Of a stretch of DNA of 64,000 bases, positions 48,461 to 57,977 are shown in pieces. A program made the position numbers and the translations under genes. This DNA is from Nitrosomonas sp. Its GTDB lineage: Bacteria; Pseudomonadota; Gammaproteobacteria; Burkholderiales; Nitrosomonadaceae. The stretch is from NCBI GenBank assembly GCA_028577615.1, contig JAJSDU010000011.1, forward strand, positions 1-64,000. The letters run 5' to 3'. The notes under the pieces are model-generated. The model saw only the letters and a list, made by a program, of their open reading frames with translations. It did no database searches and was not told where the DNA came from. Every line of letters begins with the position of its first letter. The stretch's first letter is position 1.

Positions 48461-48868
48461 TTACCCCGCTTCTTTTTTGGTTGCCACGCCAACGCTTTCC
48501 GCGCCGGATAAACGCGCCTGATCGACCACTTCAACCAGTTTGCCGGCAGGGACGCCTTCATCGGTGATCACCAGCACAACTTTGCTGGTCGATGTGCTCA
48601 ATAAATCACGCAGTTTGCTTTGTATCAGCCACATGCGCACTGGCTCGCCATCCAGATAAGTGTCGCCGTGCTGATCGATATACAGCCGGATGGCCTTGCT
48701 GGATGCTGATACTGCGCTGCTCGCCTTGGGGCGCTCCAGTTCGAGCTTCATATCCTTGACAAAGGTTGTCGTGACCATAAAAAAGATCAGCAGGATAAAA
48801 ACGATGTCGATCATCGGACCGATATCGATGGTTGCATCGGTTTCTATCGGATCGTCATGATATTGCAT
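48461..48868 (-). CDS. exbD: biopolymer transport protein ExbD
   Basis: 135 residues from the ATG at 48868 (MQYHDD), which gives the usual ExbD N-terminus; a longer reading from 48931 would run into the preceding exbB. A single membrane helix carries the proton-relay Asp (IDIGPMIDIVFILLIFFM), followed by the periplasmic domain VLVITDEGVPAGKLVEVVDQAR. It works with the two ExbB-type proteins encoded upstream. Confidence 0.94.
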   Translation of the reverse strand: MQYHDDPIETDATIDIGPMIDIVFILLIFFMVTTTFVKDMKLELERPKASSAVSASSKAIRLYIDQHGDTYLDGEPVRMWLIQSKLRDLLSTSTSKVVLVITDEGVPAGKLVEVVDQARLSGAESVGVATKKEAG

Positions 48869-48890
48869 GGTGAAAATACTCCCTGTCTGA

Positions 48891-49517
48891 TTAGTGGTGT
48901 GAAGGTTGGGCCAGTGATGAGGAATGCACACATAACAATTCCCTGATCTGTAATAATTCGCGTTCGATTTTCTGCTGTTTTTTATGCAGCATGCTGTGCA
49001 GCAGCATGCCGGGAATGGCCACGGCCAGTCCGGTCTGGGTGGATATCAGCGCCTGCGATATGCCGCCCGCGATGCCGCCCGACTGGGTAAACAGGGACAT
49101 TGATCCCAGAGAATCGAATGTTTCGATCATGCCGATCACCGTCCCGAGCAGTCCCAGCAATGGTGAAATGACGACAATGGTTTTAGTCATCACCGAGAAT
49201 CGCCGGATTTCTTTCAGATAACCATAAAAAATTTCATCCAGAAAGCGCCGCAGGTTTTTAACACCTTTGTTGCGCAACGCCAGACCCTGTTGTACGGCCT
49301 GTTCGACGATGCTGCAGGGAGATTGCTGGGCATTGCGGCTGTAATAATCGAGCATGTCATGAATCGACATGGCGCGCGATGATTTCAGCGTCCAGTACCG
49401 GTATCCCAGTCCGTACCAGAGCAGCAGGGCACAGAACAGCAGAGGCGGCATGACATAACCGCCCGCACTGAACAGTCCCTTAATCAGCAGAATGATTTCA
49501 TATAAACTGGCTGGCAT
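48891..49517 (-). CDS. exbB: MotA/TolQ/ExbB proton channel protein (ExbB)
   Basis: 208 residues with three membrane helices. The MotA/TolQ/ExbB core has ISPLLGLLGTVIGMIETFDSL and GGISQALISTQTGLAVAIPGML. It is the short ExbB, the expected partner of ExbD and TonB here. It starts 15 bases after the stop of the larger ExbB-like gene. Confidence 0.94.
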   Translation of the reverse strand: MPASLYEIILLIKGLFSAGGYVMPPLLFCALLLWYGLGYRYWTLKSSRAMSIHDMLDYYSRNAQQSPCSIVEQAVQQGLALRNKGVKNLRRFLDEIFYGYLKEIRRFSVMTKTIVVISPLLGLLGTVIGMIETFDSLGSMSLFTQSGGIAGGISQALISTQTGLAVAIPGMLLHSMLHKKQQKIERELLQIRELLCVHSSSLAQPSHH

Positions 49518-49532
49518 CTGCTTTGTTCCCTG

Positions 49533-51053
49533 TCATGCCGGATTGCCCAGCGCGGATGCCATCGGCGTATCTGTGAAAGCTGGCGCTCTGTTTTCCGGTG
49601 TGTTCGGATCCGGAATCGGTCTGCCGAGGAAAGCGTTGGTTACTCTCAACGCTGCATGCTCCATGTCACGTTTGATGCTTCTTGCCCAGGCGGATAGTAC
49701 TGAACCTGTCAGCAATGCCGGAATAGCGACAATCAGTCCCAATTCCGTGGTCACCAGTGCAATCGAGATGCCTCCGGAAAGCAGCTTGGGATCTCCGGTG
49801 CCGAATTCGGTAATGACATCAAATGTAGCAATCATGCCGGTAACGGTGCCGAGCAGGCCGAGCAGGGGTGATACCGAGGCAATGACCAGAATCGCCGAAC
49901 CGAAGCGGTCCAAAGCACCGGATTCGCGCAGGATCGCTTCGTGCACCACGCTTTCCATATGATCGCGGTCATCTTTCAGGTGCCGTAAGGTATTCGATAA
50001 AACACGCGTGATCGCCGATGCGCCTGTTTCACAGCTTTTTCTGGCGCTCTCAAGATCACCGTCGATCACCTGCTGGATGACCTGGTCGGCGATATGTTCC
50101 GTATTGGCGCTGTTCGATCGCAGCAGATAAATCCGGATGAATATCAGTAATAACGTCAGGCCGCCAAGTCCAACAATGACCCAGCCAATGATGCCACCGG
50201 AATGGATGACCTCCAGTATGGTTTTATCAGCGGCTTCTTCCACGGCCTGGGTGCGGGATTCGAATATGAACAGTTGCAGTGTTTCAGGCTGCTGGTTTTT
50301 GCTGAGCGCGATCGCGGTGTCCGCAGTGGATTCACGCCAGATCTTGAAATCACCGCCACCGGCGGGTACCAGACTGCCGCTGCCTTCGGTGCTGACACCA
50401 TAAGCCGCGATGTTTCCCAGGCGAATGATTTCACCTTGCGTCTGTTTGCCGTTTTCGAGAAAGAAATTGCCTGATGTTGTCTGAATTGCTCCGAGCTCTC
50501 GCAGTATTGTTAGCGCCTGATCAAACAAGTAAGCCACTTTTGTGGTGTCATTGCCTTTCGATTCCATCAATGTCGAAGGCATTTCTTTATCATGATTCTT
50601 CAGCGTCGCTTCGGCCTGGGCATAGGTGATCTCGAGTGCGTCGCCGCGCTCCATTACCGCTGCTTCGCCGCGCTCGGCTTCGGCCAGTAAGGTATTCAGT
50701 TGATCGATCCGGGCTGAACGTTCGACCGAGGCGCGATCCTGTACGGCAATCCTGTTATTGAGTTCGCGGATTTCGTTTTGCGTGCTGGCCTGATATTTTT
50801 TTAAACGATCAGCCAGTTCTCTTTTTTGTACCTCAAGGAAGGCATACTCGCGCTTATAAGCGGTTTCCAGGTCGATTTTTTCCCGGGCGGGAGATGATGA
50901 CTGTTGCGCATTTGCCGCCGGAGCCACAGCGGAGGCCGCCGCGGCGCCCTGCGATAGCGGCTCGACGCTGACCGATTCCTCGGCATAAGCGGGTGCAATG
51001 CCGGAGATGGCCGCAAAAGCCGCAGCTAAAAACAAAAGAAGTGATTTATTCAT
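49533..51053 (-). CDS. TtpC-like ExbB paralogue with periplasmic coiled coil
   Basis: 506 residues. A signal peptide (1-24) and a long helical, coiled-coil-rich periplasmic part (about 60-190) precede a mixed domain up to about 280. The proton-channel core at 285-480 has GWVIVGLGGLTLLLIF, SPLLGLLGTVTGMIATFDV and GGISIALVTTELGLIVAIPALL. The layout matches TtpC, the extra ExbB-like protein of Vibrio TonB2 systems, thought to contact TonB in the periplasm. Its start overlaps the DUF3450 stop by one base. Confidence 0.93.
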   Translation of the reverse strand: MNKSLLLFLAAAFAAISGIAPAYAEESVSVEPLSQGAAAASAVAPAANAQQSSSPAREKIDLETAYKREYAFLEVQKRELADRLKKYQASTQNEIRELNNRIAVQDRASVERSARIDQLNTLLAEAERGEAAVMERGDALEITYAQAEATLKNHDKEMPSTLMESKGNDTTKVAYLFDQALTILRELGAIQTTSGNFFLENGKQTQGEIIRLGNIAAYGVSTEGSGSLVPAGGGDFKIWRESTADTAIALSKNQQPETLQLFIFESRTQAVEEAADKTILEVIHSGGIIGWVIVGLGGLTLLLIFIRIYLLRSNSANTEHIADQVIQQVIDGDLESARKSCETGASAITRVLSNTLRHLKDDRDHMESVVHEAILRESGALDRFGSAILVIASVSPLLGLLGTVTGMIATFDVITEFGTGDPKLLSGGISIALVTTELGLIVAIPALLTGSVLSAWARSIKRDMEHAALRVTNAFLGRPIPDPNTPENRAPAFTDTPMASALGNPA

Positions 51054-51826
51054 TATTTCAGTGGATTAGGTAATTCAAAGTAACCCTGGCGGATTTGTTT
51101 CTTCAATGCGTCAAACAGTCTGGCTATCCGTTCCGTGTCACCGGCCGTGGCAGCTGTTTCGAATTTCCATTGACCATCTTCGGATGGCTTGGCCATGCCG
51201 GCCCGGTTGTCGCGGGTTTGAAAAAACAGAAACACAGTGCCGATCTTGGCGATATCCGCGAGAACTTTTTCGCCATCCAGCAAGATCGCCTGCTGGTACA
51301 GCCCGTTTTCCTTGCTTAAGCGGATTTCATCCTCGATCAACGCCCATGCCTGATTGACCGCTTTGTTGGGATCAACCAGCTGACGCGCAATATTATCTTC
51401 GAGCGTTTCAATCGCTTTGATCCGGTCTTCGATTCGGAAAGGAAATCCACCCAGTACATAGTGTTTGTAGTGCGCCAGTGCATTCAACAGTACCGGTTTC
51501 AGCTGTTCGCCGGACTGTTCAGCCTGCCGGGAGGCTTGCGACAGTTTTTCCAGCGTGTGTTCCAGCTTCTCAATCGTTGTTTTCTGTCTTCTTTCCTCAA
51601 CACTCAGGTCGGCAAGCTGGGAAGACAATGCTGTGATCTGATTTGCGTGCTTTTCTTTCTCGATGTCCAATTGGGTTTGCAGTGTTTCAACTTCCCCGCG
51701 GATTTTTGCCAGCGATTTCGCCATATTTTCCAGACTGCTCGCATTGACCGGGGGTATTGAAGAACTACTGAACGCGATAAGCAATCCGGCCAGCAGGATA
51801 TGGCCTTTGTTTACGTGATTCTGCAT
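51053..51826 (-). CDS. DUF3450 periplasmic coiled-coil protein
   Basis: 257 residues. A signal peptide covers about 1-29 (HILLAGLLIAFSSSSIPPVNA). A coiled coil (about 32-110, LAKIRGEVETLQTQLDIEKEK) is followed by a compact C-terminal domain (ALAHYKHYVLGGFPFRIEDR, then QAILLDGEKVLADIAKIG). DUF3450 proteins are encoded at the head of TtpC-type TonB clusters and probably assist the complex; their mechanism is unknown. It is the first gene of the operon. Confidence 0.9.
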   Translation of the reverse strand: MQNHVNKGHILLAGLLIAFSSSSIPPVNASSLENMAKSLAKIRGEVETLQTQLDIEKEKHANQITALSSQLADLSVEERRQKTTIEKLEHTLEKLSQASRQAEQSGEQLKPVLLNALAHYKHYVLGGFPFRIEDRIKAIETLEDNIARQLVDPNKAVNQAWALIEDEIRLSKENGLYQQAILLDGEKVLADIAKIGTVFLFFQTRDNRAGMAKPSEDGQWKFETAATAGDTERIARLFDALKKQIRQGYFELPNPLK

Positions 51827-52073
51827 AAATTACTGTATAAAATGACTTTATTGGATGTGATCAACCTGAAGCCTCGTGACGGGCTTTCGTATGTCCGAAA
51901 TACTACGCAGCAAATATTGCACTTTTATGACAATGCAATGAAATTCTTTTACGCGGTTGTACGGCTTGCAGTGATTGTGAAAAGAAGCAACGGGATTAAG
52001 AAAATATCTGCCAGGCCGATAAATACTGTCACAACATATTCAGCCTGATTAAAAACAGTTAATTGACCTCGGT

Positions 52074-53693
52074 ATGAACCTTTGGAGTCTTAAAAACAAA
52101 TCCGTGTTGATTGTCGATGATTACGACAAGATGCGTTTGCTGATCCGTCAAATGATTATGCCACTTGGTCCGGGCAAAGTGACTATGGCTAGAAATGGGA
52201 AAGAAGCTATTGATTTGCTCGAGAAATATCCATTCGATATTGTGTTATGCGATTACAAACTCGGCAATGGCAAGGACGGGCAGCAAATTCTGGAAGAAGC
52301 CCGTTATCGTAATCTATTGAGCCCTGCCTCGATCTTTTTTATTATCACGACGGAAAATACGTCGAAAATGGTGATGGGTGCAATTGATTATTTACCTGAT
52401 GACTACATTTCAAAACCATTCACGCAATCCCAGATTCAGACGCGTCTGGAAAAAGCTTTTCGCAGAAAGGCAAAGCTGGAAGAGATCGCTGAAACTATCG
52501 TTGCCAGGAATTATTTCAAGGCGCTTGGCCTATGCGATCAGAAGCTTCGGGAAGAAGCGAAAGGTCTCTCCGAAATCCAGAAAATTAAAGGTGATCTGTT
52601 ATGCAAGATCGGCCGGCTTGAAGAAGCGGAACGCTATTATATTAACTTGCTGGAAGGCCGAAATATTCCCTGGATCCGGCTGGCCTTGGGAAAAGTCTAT
52701 TTTCAGAAAAAAGACTATCCCGAAGCTGAAGTGCAGTTCCAGTCGCTGGTCAATGAAAACCCTGCTTATGTTCATGCGCTTGACGGATTGGCCGATACAT
52801 TGGAAATTCAGGGAGAACTGGAACGCAGTCAGCGCATTCTTGAACGTGCCATTGATTTATCTCCCAAATCACCGGTACGGCAACGAAAATTGGGTGCTGT
52901 TGCTTTACAGAACGGTGACTACGAAACTGCCGAGGAAGCTTATGGGAATGCTATCCTGACCGGACATAATTCCTGTTTTGGTAGTTTGGCTGACCTGACC
53001 GGGTTAACAAAGTCGCTCATCCATCAAGGCAAAGTTCAGGCAGCGCTGGAATCAATAGAAAAAATCAGGAGAAATTTCAAAAACAATCCGGATGTGCATT
53101 TATATACCACTTTATCAAAATCGATCCTCCATCGGGAGACCGATAATCCGGTTGAGTGCGGGAAGAGTCTCGGCATCGTATTCAAACTTCTGAATAATTG
53201 CGCTGGCGCCTTGCATCCCGAAGTTGCATTGGAAATTGCGCAAACATGTCTGGTGCTCGGTAACCATGAGCTGTTAGACAAAATTGTCAAACAGTTGATC
53301 AATAATCATTCGGAAAATGAAAAATTGCTTGATCAGGTCAGAGCGCTATACGAGAAAGCCGGAAAGCTTGCTGAAGCTAATGAAATTATTGAAAACACGC
53401 GAAAGAAGATTATCAAAATCAACAATGAAGGGGTCAAACTGGTTCAGGATGACAAGCTGGAGCAATCCATCAATTTCTTTATTCAAGCTGCGAAAGGCAT
53501 GCCTAATAATGCAACAATCAACTTCAATGCCGCTTATTCGATGATCAGACAAATGAAAAGAACACATGAAAAGGGGAAATATTTTTCGCTGTGCCATAGA
53601 TTCATGGAGCAAGGCCATAAAGTTGATCCCGACAATCAAAAATACTATCAATTATTAAAATTGACAGAAGATCTGAATAATGAAACAGCGTAA
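52074..53693 (+). CDS. response regulator with TPR output domain
   Basis: 539 residues. The receiver (1-130) has IVDDYDKMR and Asp60 (VLCDYKLGNG). The rest is about eight TPR-like repeats (for example WIRLALGKVYFQKKDYPEAEVQ). This REC-TPR type has no DNA-binding or enzymatic output and likely binds a partner protein. It overlaps the next gene, a sensorless kinase, by 14 bases, so the two form a pair. The divergent TonB operon is its left neighbour. Confidence 0.9.
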   Translation: MNLWSLKNKSVLIVDDYDKMRLLIRQMIMPLGPGKVTMARNGKEAIDLLEKYPFDIVLCDYKLGNGKDGQQILEEARYRNLLSPASIFFIITTENTSKMVMGAIDYLPDDYISKPFTQSQIQTRLEKAFRRKAKLEEIAETIVARNYFKALGLCDQKLREEAKGLSEIQKIKGDLLCKIGRLEEAERYYINLLEGRNIPWIRLALGKVYFQKKDYPEAEVQFQSLVNENPAYVHALDGLADTLEIQGELERSQRILERAIDLSPKSPVRQRKLGAVALQNGDYETAEEAYGNAILTGHNSCFGSLADLTGLTKSLIHQGKVQAALESIEKIRRNFKNNPDVHLYTTLSKSILHRETDNPVECGKSLGIVFKLLNNCAGALHPEVALEIAQTCLVLGNHELLDKIVKQLINNHSENEKLLDQVRALYEKAGKLAEANEIIENTRKKIIKINNEGVKLVQDDKLEQSINFFIQAAKGMPNNATINFNAAYSMIRQMKRTHEKGKYFSLCHRFMEQGHKVDPDNQKYYQLLKLTEDLNNETA

Positions 53694-54393
53694 TAATCCT
53701 GAGGAAAAACTGTCAACAAAATCGATGGATTTTTCTATTGTTTTGGCCGGTTGTATCCATGATGTGAAAAATTCACTCAGTATTTTGATCAACAGGGTTG
53801 CTGAAGTCAGTACTGCGATTGAAGACGGCGAGAACAGGCTTGCGCTGGAGCAATTACAGTATCAAGGCGAGCGTATCAATAACCATCTGATTCAATTGCT
53901 GGTGCTGTATCGCATCGATCAAGCGCAGTATTTCGCGAATATCAGTGAAATCGGAATCCGCGATTTAATTGCCGATACACTTGACCCTTACATACCGATG
54001 TTCGCCAATAAAAACATTATGGTTTCTGTGCGTTGCAGTGATGATTTGTATTGGTATATTGACAGCGATCTAATACGGGGTGTGCTGGTTAATATCATGA
54101 ATAATCTGTATATATATGCTGAGTCGAGGATAGAGATTGCTGCCTGGCAGGAGAATCAGACTTTCATTTTGCAGATTAAGGATGATGGTCCCGGCTATCC
54201 CGATGAAGTGTTTGATGTGTCAATGCGTGGTGCGCAAAAACGATTCAGTTTTAAATCAAGCAACACGGGGCTGGGTTTATTTTTTTCCGAAATGGCTGCG
54301 GAAATGCATCAGAATAATGGAAAAAAAGGTTATATCACCATGAGTAATGATGGTATCGATGGCGGCGGATGTTTCTCCATAGTGCTGCCTTGA
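53680..54393 (+). CDS. minimal histidine kinase without sensor domain
   Basis: 237 residues starting inside the end of the REC-TPR gene. The H-box is HDVKNSLS with His27, followed by a four-helix dimerisation segment. The HATPase domain (130-237) has an N-box NIMNNLYIYAES, G1 DDGPGYPDEV and G2 GLGLFFSEMAAEMH. No membrane segment or PAS/GAF domain is present. It is cytoplasmic and probably takes its signal from an interacting protein; the TPR regulator is the obvious partner. Confidence 0.9.
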   Translation: MKQRNNPEEKLSTKSMDFSIVLAGCIHDVKNSLSILINRVAEVSTAIEDGENRLALEQLQYQGERINNHLIQLLVLYRIDQAQYFANISEIGIRDLIADTLDPYIPMFANKNIMVSVRCSDDLYWYIDSDLIRGVLVNIMNNLYIYAESRIEIAAWQENQTFILQIKDDGPGYPDEVFDVSMRGAQKRFSFKSSNTGLGLFFSEMAAEMHQNNGKKGYITMSNDGIDGGGCFSIVLP

Positions 54394-54533
54394 CTTCTTA
54401 ATCGAATTTAATCACCTTCAATCACCCTCAGGGTACTTCGGGGTACTTCAGGAAGCCGGAATTTCAAGCATCCCTCTTTCGCGATTTTTCGCCTTGCGGA
54501 TTGCCCATTGCTCCGCGTGGTTATAACACGCTG

Positions 54534-55235
54534 TTACGCTTGAGTTGACTTCAACAGCGATTCAAGTATGGTGTCGCGCACCGCTGGCCACCTGGCCTGT
54601 TCGGTGAAGAAATATCTTTGATTGACTTCCAGTTCGATGCCTGCATAATGATTTATCGCAAATCTTCGCCGCAGGTACGTTGTGAAGCCATCGGCTTTAC
54701 CCGAATAGGGGTAATTACGCCGAATCCTGAGGCCCGGAGCGGTTTTTTTCAGAACTTTCTGCCAGTCATCGCATAGCGCGCGTTCCAAAGGTTTTGATGG
54801 ATCATATAGCAGGCCGATATCGGCCTGACGTAACTTGCCGTTAAGTGTCGGTGTAAAGCTGTGTGCGGAAACGTGAATCATGTGGCTGCCGCGTCGGATC
54901 GCTTCGGCAATGGCGGTTTCCACGGTGTTGCGATAGGGATAATAATAGTGCGCCAGAATTTCCTGCCGGGTATTCGACGGCAAATTGCGCGTTACTTCAG
55001 AAAATAGATGCGGATGACGGATAGAGCGATTCAGGTCGACAAGCAGGCGGCTGACCGTAGCGGTAAATAATGCTGCGCCGAGACAATCGGCCAGTGCATT
55101 CGCCAGTTGCAATGCCCCAAAATCAAGTCCCCGATGACTGTCAAGCAAGGATTCATACCCTCGGAAAAGCGGCCGGTAATCATCTGGAATCTGATTCCCG
55201 CCATGCTCACAGCTGATGACAAAACAGGTTCGCAT
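54534..55235 (-). CDS. N-formylglutamate amidohydrolase-like hydrolase
   Basis: 233 residues. Family motifs SCEHGGNQIPDDYR at about 8-21, DSHRGLDFGA (33-42) and VSAHSFTPTLNGKLRQADIGLL near 122 are present; the His residues and the Asp/Glu in them are the zinc ligands in the family. The typical enzyme cleaves N-formyl-L-glutamate in histidine breakdown, but there is no hut gene here. As the last gene of the C39-RimK-GCS2 operon (31 bases after the ligase) it more likely trims or releases an amide product of those ligases (inference). Confidence 0.88.
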   Translation of the reverse strand: MRTCFVISCEHGGNQIPDDYRPLFRGYESLLDSHRGLDFGALQLANALADCLGAALFTATVSRLLVDLNRSIRHPHLFSEVTRNLPSNTRQEILAHYYYPYRNTVETAIAEAIRRGSHMIHVSAHSFTPTLNGKLRQADIGLLYDPSKPLERALCDDWQKVLKKTAPGLRIRRNYPYSGKADGFTTYLRRRFAINHYAGIELEVNQRYFFTEQARWPAVRDTILESLLKSTQA

Positions 55236-55266
55236 ACATACATTCCTGCGTTTTATTCTGTTCCTG

Positions 55267-56508
55267 TCAGGTTACTGAAAACATGCGGCCGTCTTCCAGA
55301 CAATCGCACAGCTTGCGGTAAACCACTGCCAGATTTTCCCGGCGGAAATCGTGATGCAATGCGCGCAGGATACGGCGCGCCAGTGAACCCTGCTCAAACA
55401 GCGTAGCAAAAGCCGTTTTCCAGAGCGCCGATTGCCTTATTTCCGCTGGTGTCGATGTTGTAAACAAGTGGTACCAGAGTTCGCCCGCTTCACAACTGCC
55501 AGTGGCGAAGCCGAATAATTCCAGATATTCACGATCGATAATCCTGGTCTGTTCGGCATCCCGGATACAGTCGCGCAGGATGCGGAGCAGGCCATCCGTG
55601 CTGATGGCTTGTTGTCTGGCGAGTATTGATGTTTTCTGATCGTAAAGCGCTTTTATGGTATTCATTACGACTACCGCAACAGCCAGATCGGCATAAGGGC
55701 ATTCCTGCACGTCCATGATGCGGATTTCGATGGCATTGCGATCAAACCGCGCAACGGCGCCACGTACGTTAAGCCATTCGTGCTGCAGCACGCCATCCGG
55801 ATCATGATTGCGGATTTCCCGATACATGGGTGTCAGGACCTTTTCCCGGTATGCATTCCGGCTGATCGCGGTGTCCGGGATTACTTTTCCCATTGATGCG
55901 GGGATTTTTATCTGGTGTGTGCGATAGTTTTCCATCCTGAAATCCATGAAACCGCTGTAGCCACCGCTGGCAACCGGCGAACTGGCGGTCAGTGCTGGCA
56001 GGATCGGCAGCACCAGCCGGATGGCTGCATGCAGACGGCTAAACTCCATGTCATCAGCGAAAGGCAGATTAAAGTGCATGCTTTGCAGATTGGCCCAGCC
56101 GTGGCGCCTGCAATCAAAAATACGATCGTAAGCCCGATAAATATCGGCATTGTCGTGACACCACAGTTGTGTTTCAACGGCAGGATTCATCCAGGGGTGC
56201 ATGGCAGAAGGCATCAGCCGGGCATGCATGGATTCGAGTTGCGCGTTGACGCGTTTGACTTCGTTCTGGAACAGGGGCGGCAGGGTATCAAGACAGGATT
56301 CCGGATTTGCGTTCTTCAGCTCGATCAGATGCAGCACAATTTCATTAGACCAGGCCAGCCTGTCACATCGGACTTCGGAAGTCCATTGACCGGAGAGTGA
56401 ATGCAGCAGTTGATCGGCGACAGGCAGAACTGATAGCGTGTCGCGGTCAACGATCATGTATTCCAGTTCGATACCATAACCGGAAAAAGCGGAAAGCGGA
56501 GTCTTCAC
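55267..56508 (-). CDS. GCS2-family carboxylate-amine ligase
   Basis: 413 residues. The glutamate-cysteine ligase type 2 fold begins with SGYGIELEYMIVD and includes EVRCDRLAWSNEIVLHLIEL and VARFDRNAIEIRIMDVQECP. The family joins an amino acid carboxylate to an amine with ATP and is not restricted to glutathione. It overlaps the RimK gene by 4 bases, so translation is coupled. Pairing of GCS2 with a RimK-like ATP-grasp protein points to successive peptide-bond formation on one substrate. Confidence 0.9.
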   Translation of the reverse strand: MKTPLSAFSGYGIELEYMIVDRDTLSVLPVADQLLHSLSGQWTSEVRCDRLAWSNEIVLHLIELKNANPESCLDTLPPLFQNEVKRVNAQLESMHARLMPSAMHPWMNPAVETQLWCHDNADIYRAYDRIFDCRRHGWANLQSMHFNLPFADDMEFSRLHAAIRLVLPILPALTASSPVASGGYSGFMDFRMENYRTHQIKIPASMGKVIPDTAISRNAYREKVLTPMYREIRNHDPDGVLQHEWLNVRGAVARFDRNAIEIRIMDVQECPYADLAVAVVVMNTIKALYDQKTSILARQQAISTDGLLRILRDCIRDAEQTRIIDREYLELFGFATGSCEAGELWYHLFTTSTPAEIRQSALWKTAFATLFEQGSLARRILRALHHDFRRENLAVVYRKLCDCLEDGRMFSVT

Positions 56509-57977
56509 CGCCGCGCTCCATTTTTGCGTGCTTCAATCCGGCGCAGAAACACATTCATAATCTGGTGATACAGCGCGTTCTTCAGAATACCGTCTTCGTT
56601 ACCCGCATCAACGTTGGGATTGTCGTTAATTTCAATGACATAACAACGTTTCCCGGTTTGTTTGATATCAACACCGTAAAATCCGTCGCCAATCAGGTTG
56701 GCTGCTTTCAGGGCCAGTTGTACCACTCTCCGCGGTGCTTCATCCAGTGGGATTGCCTGCGTCAGCCCTTCAATATAGTCATCCGCCTGTTGATTATGTT
56801 TGATAATCTGCCAGTGCCCGGGCGCCATGAAATATTTACAGACGAATAATGGGCGGCGATCGAGAATACCGACGCGCCAGTCGAATTCGGTCGGCAAGTA
56901 TTCCTGCGCCACGATGAGTTCGGATTTTTCAAGCAGCTGCCCGACCGTTTGCCGTAATTCCACTTCCGTGGTCACTTTGACCACGCCCAGGGAAAATGAG
57001 CTGTCGGGTTGTTTGAGCACGCAGGGTAAATCAAGCGATGCAATCACCTGTTCCAAGTTGTCCTTATGCACAAGAATGGTTCTAGGCACAGGAATCTTGT
57101 AGCGGGTCAGCAGTTCGGCAAGATAAACTTTGTTGTTGCATTTCAGGATGGAGTCGGGGTCATCGATGACTGTTAATCCTTCCGCAGCGGCATGGCGTGA
57201 GAATCGGTAGGTATAGTGATTGACGAACGTGGTGTCGCGAATAAACAGAGCATCGAATTCCGCTAAATGGTTTATGTCATTTCGTGTAATGAATTCCACG
57301 CGCATGCCCAGGCGCTCGGCTGCTTTTTCAAAACACTTCATGGCCCTGGCATTGGAGGGCGGCTCCGGATTGTCCGGATCGTGCAGAATGGCCAGGTCAA
57401 AACGAGGGAGAATCGTTTTTAGCCGCCATGGTTTGCGTTTTGAGAAATAATCCTTTGCGGCCTGTACGGCAAAATCCTGATGCTGCATGGGTATATCATT
57501 GGCGGCGATAATTTTTATCGTGCGCATGCGCCATTCATCGCCGTGACGCTCGAAATAGGCGCGCAACAAGGGTGCGCGCAGTAGGTGGAATAACTCGCGG
57601 CTTAATTTATCGTAATGTTTTGCGATGTTGCGGCCAAAATAAATACTCAATTCGAATTGCCCGGACTTGATTGACGCAAGGGATTTCTGTATGAGCGCTT
57701 CGAGATCCTCAACCAGCAGCCTTGCCAGTCCGGGTGACTGAATATCTTCTATCGCGTTGATCTGCGGCAGAGGTTTATGTCCACGCGCTTCGGCAAGCAG
57801 TGAAACATAATAGCCGACACTCTGATAACGATAGGATTTGCACAGGTTGAAAACGCGTGCTCTGAGATGACCGCCATACGCCGGATCAGTCAGATATTTC
57901 CTGGCTGAAACGACAGGAACATCCGGAATTTTCAGCGGCCATTGCCGCGGATTGTTGACAACGATGAGATGATTCAC
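56505..57977 (-). CDS. RimK-family ATP-grasp ligase with RLAN domain
   Basis: 490 residues. The N-terminal 150 residues match the RimK-like ATP-grasp N-terminal domain (RLAN; FNLCKSYRYQSVGYYVSLLA). The C-terminal ATP-grasp module, from about 250, has CNNKVYLAELL, VLKQPDSSFSLGVVKV, FDWRVGILDRRP and YVIEINDNPNVDAG, the metal-binding loop. Known RimK-type enzymes add glutamate to a carboxyl end (ribosomal protein S6, LysW). The acceptor here is unknown. It overlaps the C39 gene by 4 bases. Confidence 0.93.
   Translation of the reverse strand: MNHLIVVNNPRQWPLKIPDVPVVSARKYLTDPAYGGHLRARVFNLCKSYRYQSVGYYVSLLAEARGHKPLPQINAIEDIQSPGLARLLVEDLEALIQKSLASIKSGQFELSIYFGRNIAKHYDKLSRELFHLLRAPLLRAYFERHGDEWRMRTIKIIAANDIPMQHQDFAVQAAKDYFSKRKPWRLKTILPRFDLAILHDPDNPEPPSNARAMKCFEKAAERLGMRVEFITRNDINHLAEFDALFIRDTTFVNHYTYRFSRHAAAEGLTVIDDPDSILKCNNKVYLAELLTRYKIPVPRTILVHKDNLEQVIASLDLPCVLKQPDSSFSLGVVKVTTEVELRQTVGQLLEKSELIVAQEYLPTEFDWRVGILDRRPLFVCKYFMAPGHWQIIKHNQQADDYIEGLTQAIPLDEAPRRVVQLALKAANLIGDGFYGVDIKQTGKRCYVIEINDNPNVDAGNEDGILKNALYHQIMNVFLRRIEARKNGARR

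Noticed and set aside
54405..54470. Short direct repeats (AATCACC; GGGTACTTC) between the sensorless kinase and the hydrolase gene
   Set aside because: Only two copies each, 7-9 bases long; too little to call a repeat array or CRISPR.
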